From positions 1,364,001 through 1,428,000 of the forward strand of contig JAITYX010000010.1 of the NCBI GenBank assembly GCA_021018815.1: 64,000 nt of DNA, read 5' to 3'. Position 1 is the stretch's first letter. Every line of letters starts with the position of its first letter. The position numbers and the translations under genes were made by a program. The stretch is from Talinum fruticosum. Taxonomy: Eukaryota; Streptophyta; Magnoliopsida; Caryophyllales; Talinaceae. Under the pieces are notes generated by a model. That model was not told the DNA's origin. It ran no database searches and saw only the letters and a program-made list of their open reading frames with translations. Positions 45,515-58,634 of this stretch are shown in pieces.

Positions 45515-48500
45515 ATGAACTCCAGCTTGTTTTTGACAAGATCGTTAACCGGAGCTCCGAAAGCAAAAGAAGAGCAGCGTGAAAATGTTTTTCACACAAG
45601 AGGGACCGTGCATAGCAAGGTGTGCTCCATTATTATTGATGGGGGTTGTAGCACAAATGTAGCTTCCACAATCATGGTGGAAAAGCTTGGGCTTCACACA
45701 ACACCCCACCCTCATCCATACAAACTTCAATGGGTAAATCATGGTGAATATTTTCAAGTCAAGTCTAAGTGTCTTATTTCATTTAGCATTGGCAAGAATT
45801 ATTGTGACGAGGTATGGTGTGATGTTGTTTCAATGGATGCTTGCCATTTATTGCTTGGTAGGCCGTGGCTATTTGATAGAAGGGTCATGCATGATGGATT
45901 CTTAAACACTTATACCTTTGTTAAGGATCACAAAAGGATAACCCTACTTCCTTTGTCACCAAGCCAAATTCTGGAAACTACGCCACAAAAGCCTCTACTC
46001 CAAACCGACCCCTTACTCACCTATGGAGAAAATTTCTTGAAATCTAAACAAGCATGAATTTCGGCCTTCCAAGGAACTCATCCTCCTTACACCAAATGAG
46101 ACCGAGAGCCCTACTCAAACAGCCCACCCCCTTGCCAAAGAACTCTTAACCAAATTTGCCCATGTTTTCCCAAATGAAATTCCTCTTGGCCTTCCCCCAC
46201 AAAGAACCATCCAACACCACATAGACCTTATTCCGGGATCCATACTGCCCAACAAACCCGCCTATAGGATGAATCCCAAGGATGCCCAAGAAGTCCAAAG
46301 GCAAGTTGAGGAGCTGGTGGCAAAAGGTCTCGTAAGGGAGAGTAGAAGTCCTTGTGCGGTGCCAACTTTGTTGGTCCCTAAAAAGGATGGATCCATGAGG
46401 ATGTGTGTGGACAGCCGAGCCATAAACAAAATCACAATCAAGTATAGACATCCTATTCCAAGGCTTGAGGATATGCTAGATGAACTCCATGGGTCCCAAA
46501 TATTTTCAAAGATAGACTTGAGGAGCGGATATTATCAAATTAGAATCCGAGAAGGGGATGAATGGAAGACCGCTTTCAATACTAAAGGTGGCCTTTATGA
46601 ATGGATGGTCATGCCGTTTGGTTTATCCAATGCACCAAGTACCTTTATGAGACTCATGAATCAAGTGTTCCGACCACTTATTGGCAAATTTGTGGTTGTT
46701 TATTTTGATGACATCTTGGTGTATAGTAGAAATGAGGAAGAGCATTACAATCACCTTGTTCAAGTCCTCAAGATTTTGGAAGGAGAGAAGCTATGGGGCA
46801 ACTTACAAAAGTGCACATTCTTCACTTCTGAGGTAGTCTTCCTCGGTATGTTGTCTCGGCGCAAGGAATCAAGGTGGATGAAAGTAAGGTAGACGCCATC
46901 CGTTCATGGCCCATCCCGGCCAGCATTCATGATGTTAGGAGTTTTCATGGCCTAGCTTCATTCTACCGGAGATTCATCAAGGACTTTAGCACCATCATGG
47001 CCCCCATGACCGAGGTGCTCAAAGAGAGTGCATTCCAGTGGAACTCCAAAGCTCAAGAAGCTTGAAGCAATCAAGCAAAAATTATCACAAGCCCCTGGTC
47101 CTTGTTCTACCAAGCTTTGAGAAGATTTTTGAAGTAGAATGTGATGCCTCGGTGTAGGCATCGGCGGAATTCTTTCTCAAGAAGGGCGGCCCATTGCCTT
47201 CTTTAGTGAAAAACTAAACGAGTCAAGGAGGAAATACTCAACATATGACAAAGAGTTCTATGCCATTGTGAGGACTTTGGAACATTGGAGCCATTATCTT
47301 GTGGCTAATGAGTTCATTTTACATTCGGATCATGAGGCTTTGAAATACATTCAAGGGCAACATAAGATCAATCCAAGGCATGGAAAATGGGTAGAGTATT
47401 TACAAACTTTCCATTTCACCATCAAACATAAATCCGGTAAAATGAATAAGGGTGCGGATGCTCTTTCCAGGAGGTACCTATTGATGTTCCAATTACAAAC
47501 TCAAGTCCTTGGTTTTGAACACTTGAAATCTTTGTACTCTAATGATGAGGATTTTTGTGAAATATTTCGTGATTGTTCTAAACATCCAAAGGGCGACTTT
47601 TTGATCCAAGGAGGCTATCTTTTTAAGGGAGCACGTCTCGTGTGTGCCTCGGTGTGGCACAAGGGAATTACTCATCCGAGAGGTGCATAGTGGCGCACTT
47701 GCTGGCCATTTCGGTGTCCACAAAACAACCAGCATGTTGCGTGAACATTACTATTGGCCGAGAATGGAGAGTGATGTACAGGAGATATTGAAGCGTTGTG
47801 CGGTGTGTCAAGAGGCAAAGAGCCACTCCCTACCTCAAGGGCTCTATACACCGTTACCTACACCCACTCAACCATGGGAGGATGTGAGTATGGATTTTAT
47901 TTTGGGGCTACCGAGAACACAAAGAAACAAGGACTCTATCTTCGTAGTGGTCGACCGTTTCTCTAAAATGGCTCATTTCATTCCATGCAACAAAACCAAT
48001 GATGCCACACAAATTGCCGACCTATACTTTAAAGAAGTGGTAAGGTTACATGGCGTTCCTAAGACAATTGTGTCGACCGAGACAAAGAAATTCCTTAGTC
48101 ATTTTTGGCTCACCTTGTGGAAAAAGTTGGGGACTAAACTTAAATTTAGTACCACATGTCATCCTCAAACGAATGGACAAACGGAGGTAACAAATCGGAC
48201 ATTGGGTGTGCTACTAAGGTCTTTAATTAAAACAAACACCAAAGCATGGGATCAGCCTCCTAGCTCACGCCGAGTTTGCGTACAATAGAGCTCCTAGCAA
48301 GACAACAGTGGCTAAGTCCGTTTAAAGTTGTCTATGGTATGGACCCAATAACTCCGCTTGACTTAACCCCAAGAGAGAATGCTGAAAAACCGAGTGTTGA
48401 TGCAATCAAAAGGGTCCAGAAATACAAAGAATGCATGAGCAAGTAAAAACCAAAATTGAGCTGTCCAACGCCAAATATAAACAAGCAAGTTGACAAGGGA

Positions 48501-48845
48501 AAGAAGAGGATGATCTTTCGTCCCGGAGATTTGGTATGGGTCCATTTGAGGAAAGAAAGATTTCCAGCCAAACGAAAGTCCAAGTTAATGCCCCGAGCTG
48601 ATGGACCGTTTGAAGTGCTAGAACGGATTGGAGACAATGCGTACAAAGTGGAATTGCCCTGAGACTATGGAGTGTCCGCTACTTTCAATGTGGCCGATCT
48701 CTCACCATACTTTGAAGATGATACTCTAGAGAATTTGAGGACAAATTCCTTTTCACAAGGGGAGGATGATGGAGAGTTACTTGCTACATGGACTCCAAAA
48801 CCTTGTGTCATCGTTACCATGGTACAAAACGAAGCGCTAGCATGA
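45515..48845 (+). pseudogene. Unit 9 pol, frameshifted
   Basis: Leader intact. A gained before the stop at 46055-46057; G lost at about 46845, stop 46892; two bases lost near 47062, stop 47065; T gained at about 47095; G lost at about 47152 in the RNase H VECDAS segment; base gained at about 47640, stop 47690; VSTET for VSDRD, then in frame through the integrase core to a stop at 48288 caused by an extra C; extra T about 48309; TGA 48660-48662. Confidence 0.93.
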
Positions 48846-49806
48846 TAACCTACGGGTTAATGAACGTGTGTACAAAAATAATGCAAGCTGGTCGGTCCAT
48901 ATTTCTTTCTACAAATAAATCAAGCAAGAGAAGGAGCATTCTAGAAGCATACATCATGGTGGAGGAAGGTTGTTAGAATCTTGACAAAGGAGGAAGCAAC
49001 CGTGGCCACATGTTCCTTAACCATCAAATGCTTGGCTAGAATTCACCCTAGCTTGGCTTGGAGAAAGGGAAAGGAATATTGTTAGTTAACATTTTGTTTT
49101 TGCTTTATTTTTAGCCTACATTCGGTTATGTAAAATGCCATAGCTAGGCATTATATAATCAGCTCATGAGCTTCATTAGTAACACACCTTTGATGAAATA
49201 TATGAGTTTATACTCGAGCTGGATTTGCTCACCCTTCGGAACTCTCATTGCTGTATCCTAGTGTGGCAGCTAGGTGGTGTCCTGTGAGTCCTTCCAATCT
49301 CCCGGTGGTGTTGCTGTATCCGGACAGATTGAAGGTGCCCTCGGTTCTTACTCGGTGGTGTTTTCTCGTATCCGAGCTAGGACCTTGGTATTATCCCCTC
49401 ACTTCATCAATTCATATCTCACAATCTACCCAGCCATTTCATTCCAAATTTTAACCACAATCCTTCCTGTCCATCTACTTCCATTCCACCAATTTTCAGC
49501 TCCATCCAAGAACACCTCCATCCTCCACACCAAAATCAAACAAAGGGTGTCTGTCTGTACAGCCAGCCGGTTACCTCAGCTTCAGGCTATCTGTTCAGGG
49601 AGTTCCCCTTATCCAAATTCAACGAAACTTGGTCACGATCATCATCTACCAGTTACCATCCTTCCCACCAAATTTCAGCCAAGACCAAGCACTTTTGCCC
49701 CTCCATTTCCCCAATCTGCCAAGATTGCGCAAGCAGGCTGCATTCTGCCCGGTTGTGCTTCTTGCGGTTTGCTATCCATTTTCTTTGCTTCCGCCACTAC
49801 ACATCA
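48767..49806 (+). repeat. Array LTR 10
   Basis: 1040 bp; has a private A inserted just after the 12-bp palindrome (cattagtaac, about 49178). TATA 49152-49158, primer site 49811-49822. Confidence 0.97.
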
Positions 49807-49888
49807 TTTTTGGTATCAGAGCAAGTTCTGAACCTAGGGTGATTGTGTCCATTTCCCAAAAAATTAAAAACCACAAAAATAGCCAGCC

Positions 49889-52800
49889 ATGAACTCCAGC
49901 TTGTTTTTGACAAGATCGTTAACCGGAGCTCCGAAAGCAAAAGAAGAGCAGCGTGAAAATGTTTTTCACACAAGAGGGACCGTGCATAGCAAGGTGTGCT
50001 CCATTATTATTGATGGGGGTTGTAGCACAAATGTAGCTTCCACAATCATGGTGGAAAAGCTTGGGCTTCACACAACACCCCACCCTCATCCATACAAACT
50101 TCAGTGGGTAAATCATGGTGAATATTTTCAAGTCAAGTCTAAGTGTCTTATTTCATTTAGCATTGGCAAGAATTATTGTGACGAGGTATGGTGTGATGTT
50201 GTTTCAATGGATGCTTGCCATTTATTGCTTGGTAGGCCGTGGCTATTTGATAGAAGGGTCATGCATGATGGATTCTTAAACACTTATACCTTTGTTAAGG
50301 ATCACAAAAGGATAACCCTACTTCCTTTGTCACCAAGCCAAATTCTGGAAACTACGCCACAAAAGCCTCTACTCCAAACCGACCCCTTACTCACCTATGG
50401 AGAAAATTTCTTGAAATCTAAACAAGCATGAATTTCGGCCTTCCAAGGAACTCATCCTCCTTACACCAAATGAGACCGAGAGCCCTACTCAAACAGCCCA
50501 CCCCTTGCCAAAGAACTCTTAACCAAATTTGCCCATGTTTTCCCAAATGAAATTCCTCTTGGCCTTCCCCCACAAAGAACCATCCAACACCACATAGACC
50601 TTATTCCGGGATCCATACTGCCCAACAAACCCGCCTATAGGATGAATCCCAAGGATGCCCAAGAAGTCCAAAGGCAAGTTGAGGAGCTGGTGGCAAAAGG
50701 TCTCGTAAGGGAGAGTAGAAGTCCTTGTGCGGTGCCAACTTTGTTGGTCCCTAAAAAGGATGGATCCATGAGGATGTGTGTGGACAGCCGAGCCATAAAC
50801 AAAATCACAATCAAGTATAGACATCCTATTCCAAGGCTTGAGGATATGCTAGATGAACTCCATGGGTCCCAAATATTTTCAAAGATAGACTTGAGGAGCG
50901 GATATTATCAAATTAGAATCCGAGAAGGGGATGAATGGAAGACCGCTTTCAATACTAAAGGTGGCCTTTATGAATGGATGGTCATGCCGTTTGGTTTATC
51001 CAATGCACCAAGTACCTTTATGAGACTCATGAATCAAGTGTTCCGACCACTTATTGGCAAATTTGTGGTTGTTTATTTTGATGACATCTTGGTGTATAGT
51101 AGAAATGAGGAAGAGCATTACAATCACCTTGTTCAAGTCCTCAAGATTTTGGAAGGAGAGAAGCTATGGGGCAACTTACAAAAGTGCACATTCTTCACTT
51201 CTGAGGTAGTCTTCCTCGGTATGTTGTCTCGGCGCAAGGAATCAAGGTGGATGAAAGTAAGGTAGACGCCATCCGTTCATGGCCCATCCCGGCCAGCATT
51301 CATGATGTTAGGAGTTTTCATGGCCTAGCTTCATTCTACCGGAGATTCATCAAGGACTTTAGCACCATCATGGCCCCCATGACCGAGGTGCTCAAAGAGA
51401 GTGCATTCCGTGGAACTCCAAAGCTCAAGAAGCTTGAAGCAATCAAGCAAAAATTATCACAAGCCCCGGTCCTTGTTCTACCAAGCTTTGAGAAGATTTT
51501 TGAAGTAGAATGTGATGCCTCGGTGTAGGCATCGGCGGAATTCTTTCTCAAGAAGGGCGGCCCATTGCCTTCTTTAGTGAAAAACTAAACGAGTCAAGGA
51601 GGAAATACTCAACATATGACAAAGAGTTCTATGCCATTGTGAGGACTTTGGAACATTGGAGCCATTATCTTGTGGCTAATGAGTTCATTTTACATTCGGA
51701 TCATGAGGCTTTGAAATACATTCAAGGGCAACATAAGATCAATCCAAGGCATGGAAAATGGGTAGAGTATTTACAAACTTTCCATTTCACCATCAAACAT
51801 AAATCCGGTAAAATGAATAAGGGTGCGGATGCTCTTTCCAGGAGGTACCTATTGATGTTCCAATTACAAACTCAAGTCCTTGGTTTTGAACACTTGAAAT
51901 CTTTGTACTCTAATGATGAGGATTTTTGTGAAATATTTCGTGATTGTTCTAAACATCCAAAGGGCGACTTTTTGATCCAAGGAGGCTATCTTTTTAAGGG
52001 AGCACGTCTCGTGTGTGCCTCGGTGTGGCACAAGGGAATTACTCATCCGAGAGGTGCATAGTGGCGCACTTGCTGGCCATTTCGGTGTCCACAAAACAGC
52101 CAGCATGTTGCGTGAACATTACTATTGGCCGAGAATGGAGAGTGATGTACAGGAGACATTGAAGCGTTAGTGCGGTGTGTCAAGAGGCAAAGAGCCACTC
52201 CCTACCTCAAGGGCTCTATACACCGTTACCTACACCCACTCAACCATGGGAGGATGTGAGTATGGATTTTATTTTGGGGCTACCGAGAACACAAAGAAAC
52301 AAGGACTCTATCTTCGTAGTGGTCGACCGTTTCTCTAAAATGGCTCATTTCATTCCATGCAACAAAACCAATGATGCCACACAAATTGCCGACCTATACT
52401 TTAAAGAAGTGGTAAGGTTACATGGCGTTCCTAAGACAATTGTGTCGACCGAGACAAAGCAAATTCCTTAGTCATTTTTGGCTCACCTTGTGGAAAAAGT
52501 TGGGGACTAAACTTAAATTTAGTACCACATGTCATCCTCAAACGAATGGACAAACGGAGGTAACAAATCGGACATTGGGTGTGCTACTAAGGTCTTTAAT
52601 TAAAACAAACACCAAAGCATGGGATCAGCCTCCTAGCTCACGCCGAGTTTGCGTACAATAGAGCTCCTAGCAAGACAACATGGCTAAGTCCGTTTAAAGT
52701 TGTCTATGGTATGGACCCAATAACTCCGCTTGACTTAACCCCAAGAGAGAATGCTGAAAAACCGAGTGTTGATGCAATCAAAAGGGTCCAGAAATACAAA

Positions 52801-53218
52801 GAATGCATGAGCAAGTAAAAACCAAAATTGAGCTGTCCAACGCCAAATATAAACAAAGCAAGTTGACAAGGGAAAGAAGAGGATGATCTTTCGTCCCGGA
52901 GATTTGGTATGGGTCCATTTGAGGAAAGAAAGATTTCCAGCCAAACGAAAGTCCAAGTTAATGCCCCGAGCTGATGGACCGTTTGAAGTGCTAGAACGGA
53001 TTGGAGACAATGCGTACAAAGTGGAATTGCCCGGAGACTATGGAGTGTCCGCTACTTTCAATGTGGCCGATCTCTCACCATACTTTGAAGATGATACTCT
53101 AGAGAATTTGAGGACAAATTCCTTTTCACAAGGGGAGGATGATGGAGAGTTACTTGCTACATGGACTCCAAAACCTTGTGTCATCGTTACCATGGTACAA
53201 AACGAAGCGCTAGCATGA
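49889..53218 (+). pseudogene. Unit 10 pol, frameshifted
   Basis: Leader intact. A gained before the stop at 50429-50431; C lost at about 50503; G lost at about 51218, stop 51265; one base lost at about 51409 and two near 51434 together restore frame; G lost at about 51523, stop 51528; base gained at about 52010, stop 52061; TAG created at about 52168; VSTET, stop 52471; extra C about 52629, stop 52661; two bases gained near 52857. Tail open to 53218. Confidence 0.93.
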
Positions 53219-54178
53219 TAACCTACGGGTTAATGAACGTGTGTACAAAAATAATGCAAGCTGGTCGGTCCATATTTCTTTCTACAAATAAATCAAGCAA
53301 GAGAAGGAGCATTCTAGAAGCATACATCATGGTGGAGGAAGGTTGTTAGAATCTTGACAAAGGAGGAAGCAACCGTGGCCACATGTTCCTTAACCATCAA
53401 ATGCTTGGCTAGAATTCACCCTAGCTTGGCTTGGAGAAAGGGAAAGGAATATTGTTAGTTAACATTTTGTTTTTGCTTTATTTTTAGCCTACATTCGGTT
53501 ATGTAAAATGCCATAGCTAGGCATTATATAATCAGCTCATGAGCTTCATTGTAACACACCTTTGATGAAATATATGAGTTTATACTCGAGCTGGATTTGC
53601 TCACCCTTCGGAACTCTCATTGCTGTATCCTAGTGTGGCAGCTAGGTGGTGTCCTGTGAGTCCTTCCAATCTCCCGGTGGTGTTGCTGTATCCGGACAGA
53701 TTGAAGGTGCCCCTCGGTTCTTACTCGGTGGTGTTTTCTGTATCCGAGCTAGGACCTTGGTATTATCCCCTCACTTCATCAATTCATATCTCACAATCTA
53801 CCCAGCCATTTCATTCCAAATTTTAACCACAATCCTTCCTGTCCATCTACTTCCATTCCACCAATTTTCAGCTCCATCCAAGAACACCTCCATCCTCCAC
53901 ACCAAAATCAAACAAAGGGTGTCTGTCTGTACAGCCAGCCGGTTACCTCAGCTTCAGGCTATCTGTTCAGGGAGTTCCCCTTATCCAAATTCAACGAAAC
54001 TTGGTCACGATCATCATCTACCAGTTACCATCCTTCCCACCAAATTTCAGCCAAGACCAAGCACTTTTGCCCCTCCATTTCCCCAATCTGCCAAGATTGC
54101 GCAAGCAGGCTGCATTCTGCCCGGTTGTGCTTCTTGCGGTTTGCTATCCATTTTCTTTGCTTCCGCCACTACACATCA
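53140..54178 (+). repeat. Array LTR 11
   Basis: 1039 bp. TATA 53525-53531, primer site 54183-54194. With LTR 12 it flanks the least damaged internal region. Confidence 0.97.
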
Positions 54179-54260
54179 TTTTTGGTATCAGAGCAAGTTC
54201 TGAACCTAGGGTGATTGTGTCCATTTCCCAAAAAATTAAAAACCACAAAAATAGCCAGCC

Positions 54261-57200
54261 ATGAACTCCAGCTTGTTTTTGACAAGATCGTTAACCGGAG
54301 CTCCGAAAGCAAAAGAAGAGCAGCGTGAAAATGTTTTTCACACAAGAGGGACCGTGCATAGCAAGGTGTGCTCCATTATTATTGATGGGGGTTGTAGCAC
54401 AAATGTAGCTTCCACAATCATGGTGGAAAAGCTTGGGCTTCACACAACACCCCACCCTCATCCATACAAACTTCAGTGGGTAAATCATGGTGAATATTTT
54501 CAAGTCAAGTCTAAGTGTCTTATTTCATTTAGCATTGGCAAGAATTATTGTGACGAGGTATGGTGTGATGTTGTTTCAATGGATGCTTGCCATTTATTGC
54601 TTGGTAGGCCGTGGCTATTTGATAGAAGGGTCATGCATGATGGATTCTTAAACACTTATACCTTTGTTAAGGATCACAAAAGGATAACCCTACTTCCTTT
54701 GTCACCAAGCCAAATTCTGGAAACTACGCCACAAAAGCCTCTACTCCAAACCGACCCCTTACTCACCTATGGAGAAAATTTCTTGAAATCTAAACAGCAT
54801 GAATTTCGGCCTTCCAAGGAACTCATCCTCCTTACACCAAATGAGACCGAGAGCCCTACTCAAACAGCCCACCCCCTTGCCAAAGAACTCTTAACCAAAT
54901 TTGCCCATGTTTTCCCAAATGAAATTCCTCTTGGCCTTCCCCCACAAAGAACCATCCAACACCACATAGACCTTATTCCGGGATCCATACTGCCCAACAA
55001 ACCCGCCTATAGGATGAATCCCAAGGATGCCCAAGAAGTCCAAAGGCAAGTTGAGGAGCTGGTGGCAAAAGGTCTCGTAAGGGAGAGTAGAAGTCCTTGT
55101 GCGGTGCCAACTTTGTTGGTCCCTAAAAAGGATGGATCCATGAGGATGTGTGTGGACAGCCGAGCCATAAACAAAATCACAATCAAGTATAGACATCCTA
55201 TTCCAAGGCTTGAGGATATGCTAGATGAACTCCATGGGTCCCAAATATTTTCAAAGATAGACTTGAGGAGCGGATATTATCAAATTAGAATCCGAGAAGG
55301 GGATGAATGGAAGACCGCTTTCAATACTAAAGGTGGCCTTTATGAATGGATGGTCATGCCGTTTGGTTTATCCAATGCACCAAGTACCTTTATGAGACTC
55401 ATGAATCAAGTGTTCCGACCACTTATCGGCAAATTTGTGGTTGTTTATTTTGATGACATCTTGGTGTATAGTAGAAATGAGGAAGAGCATTACAATCACC
55501 TTGTTCAAGTCCTCAAGATTTTGGAAGGAGAGAAGCTATGGGGCAACTTACAAAAGTGCACATTCTTCACTTCTGAGGTAGTCTTCCTCGGGTATGTTGT
55601 CTCGGCGCAAGGAATCAAGGTGGATGAAAGTAAGGTAGACGCCATCCGTTCATGGCCCATCCCGGCCAGCATTCATGATGTTAGGAGTTTTCATGGCCTA
55701 GCTTCATTCTACCGGAGATTCATCAAGGACTTTAGCACCATCATGGCCCCCATGACCGAGGTGCTCAAAGAGAGTGCATTCCGGTGGAACTCCAAAGCTC
55801 AAGAAGCTTTCGAAGCAATCAAGCAAAAATTATCACAAGCCCCGGTCCTTGTTCTACCAAGCTTTGAGAAGATTTTTGAAGTAGAATGTGATGCCTCGGG
55901 TGTAGGCATCGGCGGAATTCTTTCTCAAGAAGGGCGGCCCATTGCCTTCTTTAGTGAAAAACTAAACGAGTCAAGGAGGAAATACTCAACATATGACAAA
56001 GAGTTCTATGCCATTGTGAGGACTTTGGAACATTGGAGCCATTATCTTGTGGCTAATGAGTTCATTTTACATTCGGATCATGAGGCTTTGAAATACATTC
56101 AAGGGCAACATAAGATCAATCCAAGGCATGGAAAATGGGTAGAGTATTTACAAACTTTCCATTTCACCATCAAACATAAATCCGGTAAAATGAATAAGGG
56201 TGCGGATGCTCTTTCCAGAGGTACCTATTGATGTTCCAATTACAAACTCAAGTCCTTGGTTTTGAACACTTGAAATCTTTGTACTCTAATGATGAGGATT
56301 TTTGTGAAATATTTCGTGATTGTTCTAAACATCCAAAGGGCGACTTTTTGATCCAAGGAGGCTATCTTTTTAAGGGAGCACGTCTCGTGTGTGCCTCGGT
56401 GTGGCACAAGGGAATTACTCATCCGAGAGGTGCATAGTGGCGCACTTGCTGGCCATTTCGGTGTCCACAAAACAGTCAAGCATGTTGCGTGAACATTACT
56501 ATTGGCCGAGAATGGAGAGTGATGTACAGGAGACATTGAAGCGTTGTGCGGTGTGTCAAGAGGCAAAGAGCCACTCCCTACCTCAAGGGCTCTATACACC
56601 GTTACCTACACCCACTCAACCATGGGAGGATGTGAGTATGGATTTTATTTTGGGGCTACCGAGAACACAAAGAAACAAGGACTCTATCTTCGTAGTGGTC
56701 GACCGTTTCTCTAAAATGGCTCATTTCATTCCATGCAACAAAACCAATGATGCCACACAAATTGCCGACCTATACTTTAAAGAAGTGGTAAGGTTACATG
56801 GCGTTCCTAAGACAATTGTGTCGGACCGAGACAAAGCAAATTCCTTAGTCATTTTTGGCTCACCTTGTGGAAAAAGTTGGGGACTAAACTTAAATTTAGT
56901 ACCACATGTCATCCTCAAACGAATGGACAAACGGAGGTAACAAATCGGACATTGGGTGTGCTACTAAGGTCTTTAATTAAAACAAACACCAAAGCATGGG
57001 ATCAGCTCCTAGCTCACGCCGAGTTTGCGTACAATAGAGCTCCTAGCAAGACAACAGGGCTAAGTCCGTTTAAAGTTGTCTATGGTATGGACCCAATAAC
57101 TCCGCTTGACTTAACCCCAAGAGAGAATGCTGAAAAACCGAGTGTTGATGCAGTCAAAAGGGTCCAGGAAATACAAAGAATGCATGAGCAAGTAAAAACC

Positions 57201-57593
57201 AAAATTGAGCTGTCCAACGCCAAATATAAACAGCAAGTTGACAAGGGAAAGAAGAGGATGATCTTTCGTCCCGGAGATTTGGTATGGGTCCATTTGAGGA
57301 AAGAAAGATTTCCAGCCAAACGAAAGTCCAAGTTAATGCCCCGAGCTGATGGACCGTTTGAAGTGCTAGAACGGATTGGAGACAATGCGTACAAAGTGGA
57401 ATTGCCCGGAGACTATGGAGTGTCCGCTACTTTCAATGTGGCCGATCTCTCACCATACTTTGAAGATGATACTCTAGAGAATTTGAGGACAAATTCCTTT
57501 TCACAAGGGGAGGATGATGGAGAGTTACTTGCTACATGGACTCCAAAACCTTGTGTCATCGTTACCATGGTACAAAACGAAGCGCTAGCATGA
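54261..57593 (+). pseudogene. Unit 11 pol, least damaged copy in the window
   Basis: A 656-codon frame (54261-56231) holds leader (1-22), protease (Asp about 42), RT with YFDD at residues 396-399, and RNase H (VECDAS about 540, HSDHEALKY about 605). It stops where one G is missing at 56217. The zinc-binding HHCC segment and first integrase Asp (MDFILGLP, about 56638) sit in a second frame. After VSDRD (about 56818-56832) two extra bases shift the frame again. A third open stretch (56865-57593, 242 codons) has [10 protein letters not shown], the full C-terminal [11 protein letters not shown] region and the tail [12 protein letters not shown] running through the purine tract (57505-57514) into the LTR. 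Only about four indels break it: near 56217, 56393, 56477 and 56836. Whether these are real is open. Confidence 0.93.
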
Positions 57594-58552
57594 TAACCTA
57601 CGGGTTAATGAACGTGTGTACAAAAATAATGCAAGCTGGTCGGTCCATATTTCTTTCTACAAATAAATCAAGCAAGAGAAGGAGCATTCTAGAAGCATAC
57701 ATCATGGTGGAGGAAGGTTGTTAGAATCTTGACAAAGGAGGAAGCAACCGTGGCCACATGTTCCTTAACCATCAAATGCTTGGCTAGAATTCACCCTAGC
57801 TTGGCTTGGAGAAAGGGAAAGGAATATTGTTAGTTAACATTTTGTTTTTGCTTTATTTTTAGCCTACATTCGGTTATGTAAAATGCCATAGCTAGGCATT
57901 ATATAATCAGCTCATGAGCTTCATTGTAACACACCTTTGATGAAATATATGAGTTTATACTCGAGCTGGATTTGCTCACCCTTCGGAACTCTCATTGCTG
58001 TATCCTAGTGTGGCAGCTAGGTGGTGTCCTGTGAGTCCTTCCAATCTCCCGGTGGTGTTGCTGTATCCGGACAGATTGAAGGTGCCCTCGGTTCTTACTC
58101 GGTGGTGTTTTCTGTATCCGAGCTAGGACCTTGGTATTATCCCCTCACTTCATCAATTCATATCTCACAATCTACCCAGCCATTTCATTCCAAATTTTAA
58201 CCACAATCCTTCCTGTCCATCTACTTCCATTCCACCAATTTTCAGCTCCATCCAAGAACACCTCCATCCTCCACACCAAAATCAAACAAAGGGTGTCTGT
58301 CTGTACAGCCAGCCGGTTACCTCAGCTTCAGGCTATCTGTTCAGGGAGTTCCCCTTATCCAAATTCAACGAAACTTGGTCACGATCATCATCTACCAGTT
58401 ACCATCCTTCCCACCAAATTTCAGCCAAGACCAAGCACTTTTGCCCCTCCATTTCCCCAATCTGCCAAGATTGCGCAAGCAGGCTGCATTCTGCCCGGTT
58501 GTGCTTCTTGCGGTTTGCTATCCATTTTCTTTGCTTCCGCCACTACACATCA
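57515..58552 (+). repeat. Array LTR 12
   Basis: 1038 bp; three-C run. TATA 57900-57906, primer site 58557-58568. Confidence 0.97.
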
Positions 58553-58634
58553 TTTTTGGTATCAGAGCAAGTTCTGAACCTAGGGTGATTGTGTCCATTT
58601 CCCAAAAAATTAAAAACCACAAAAATAGCCAGCC

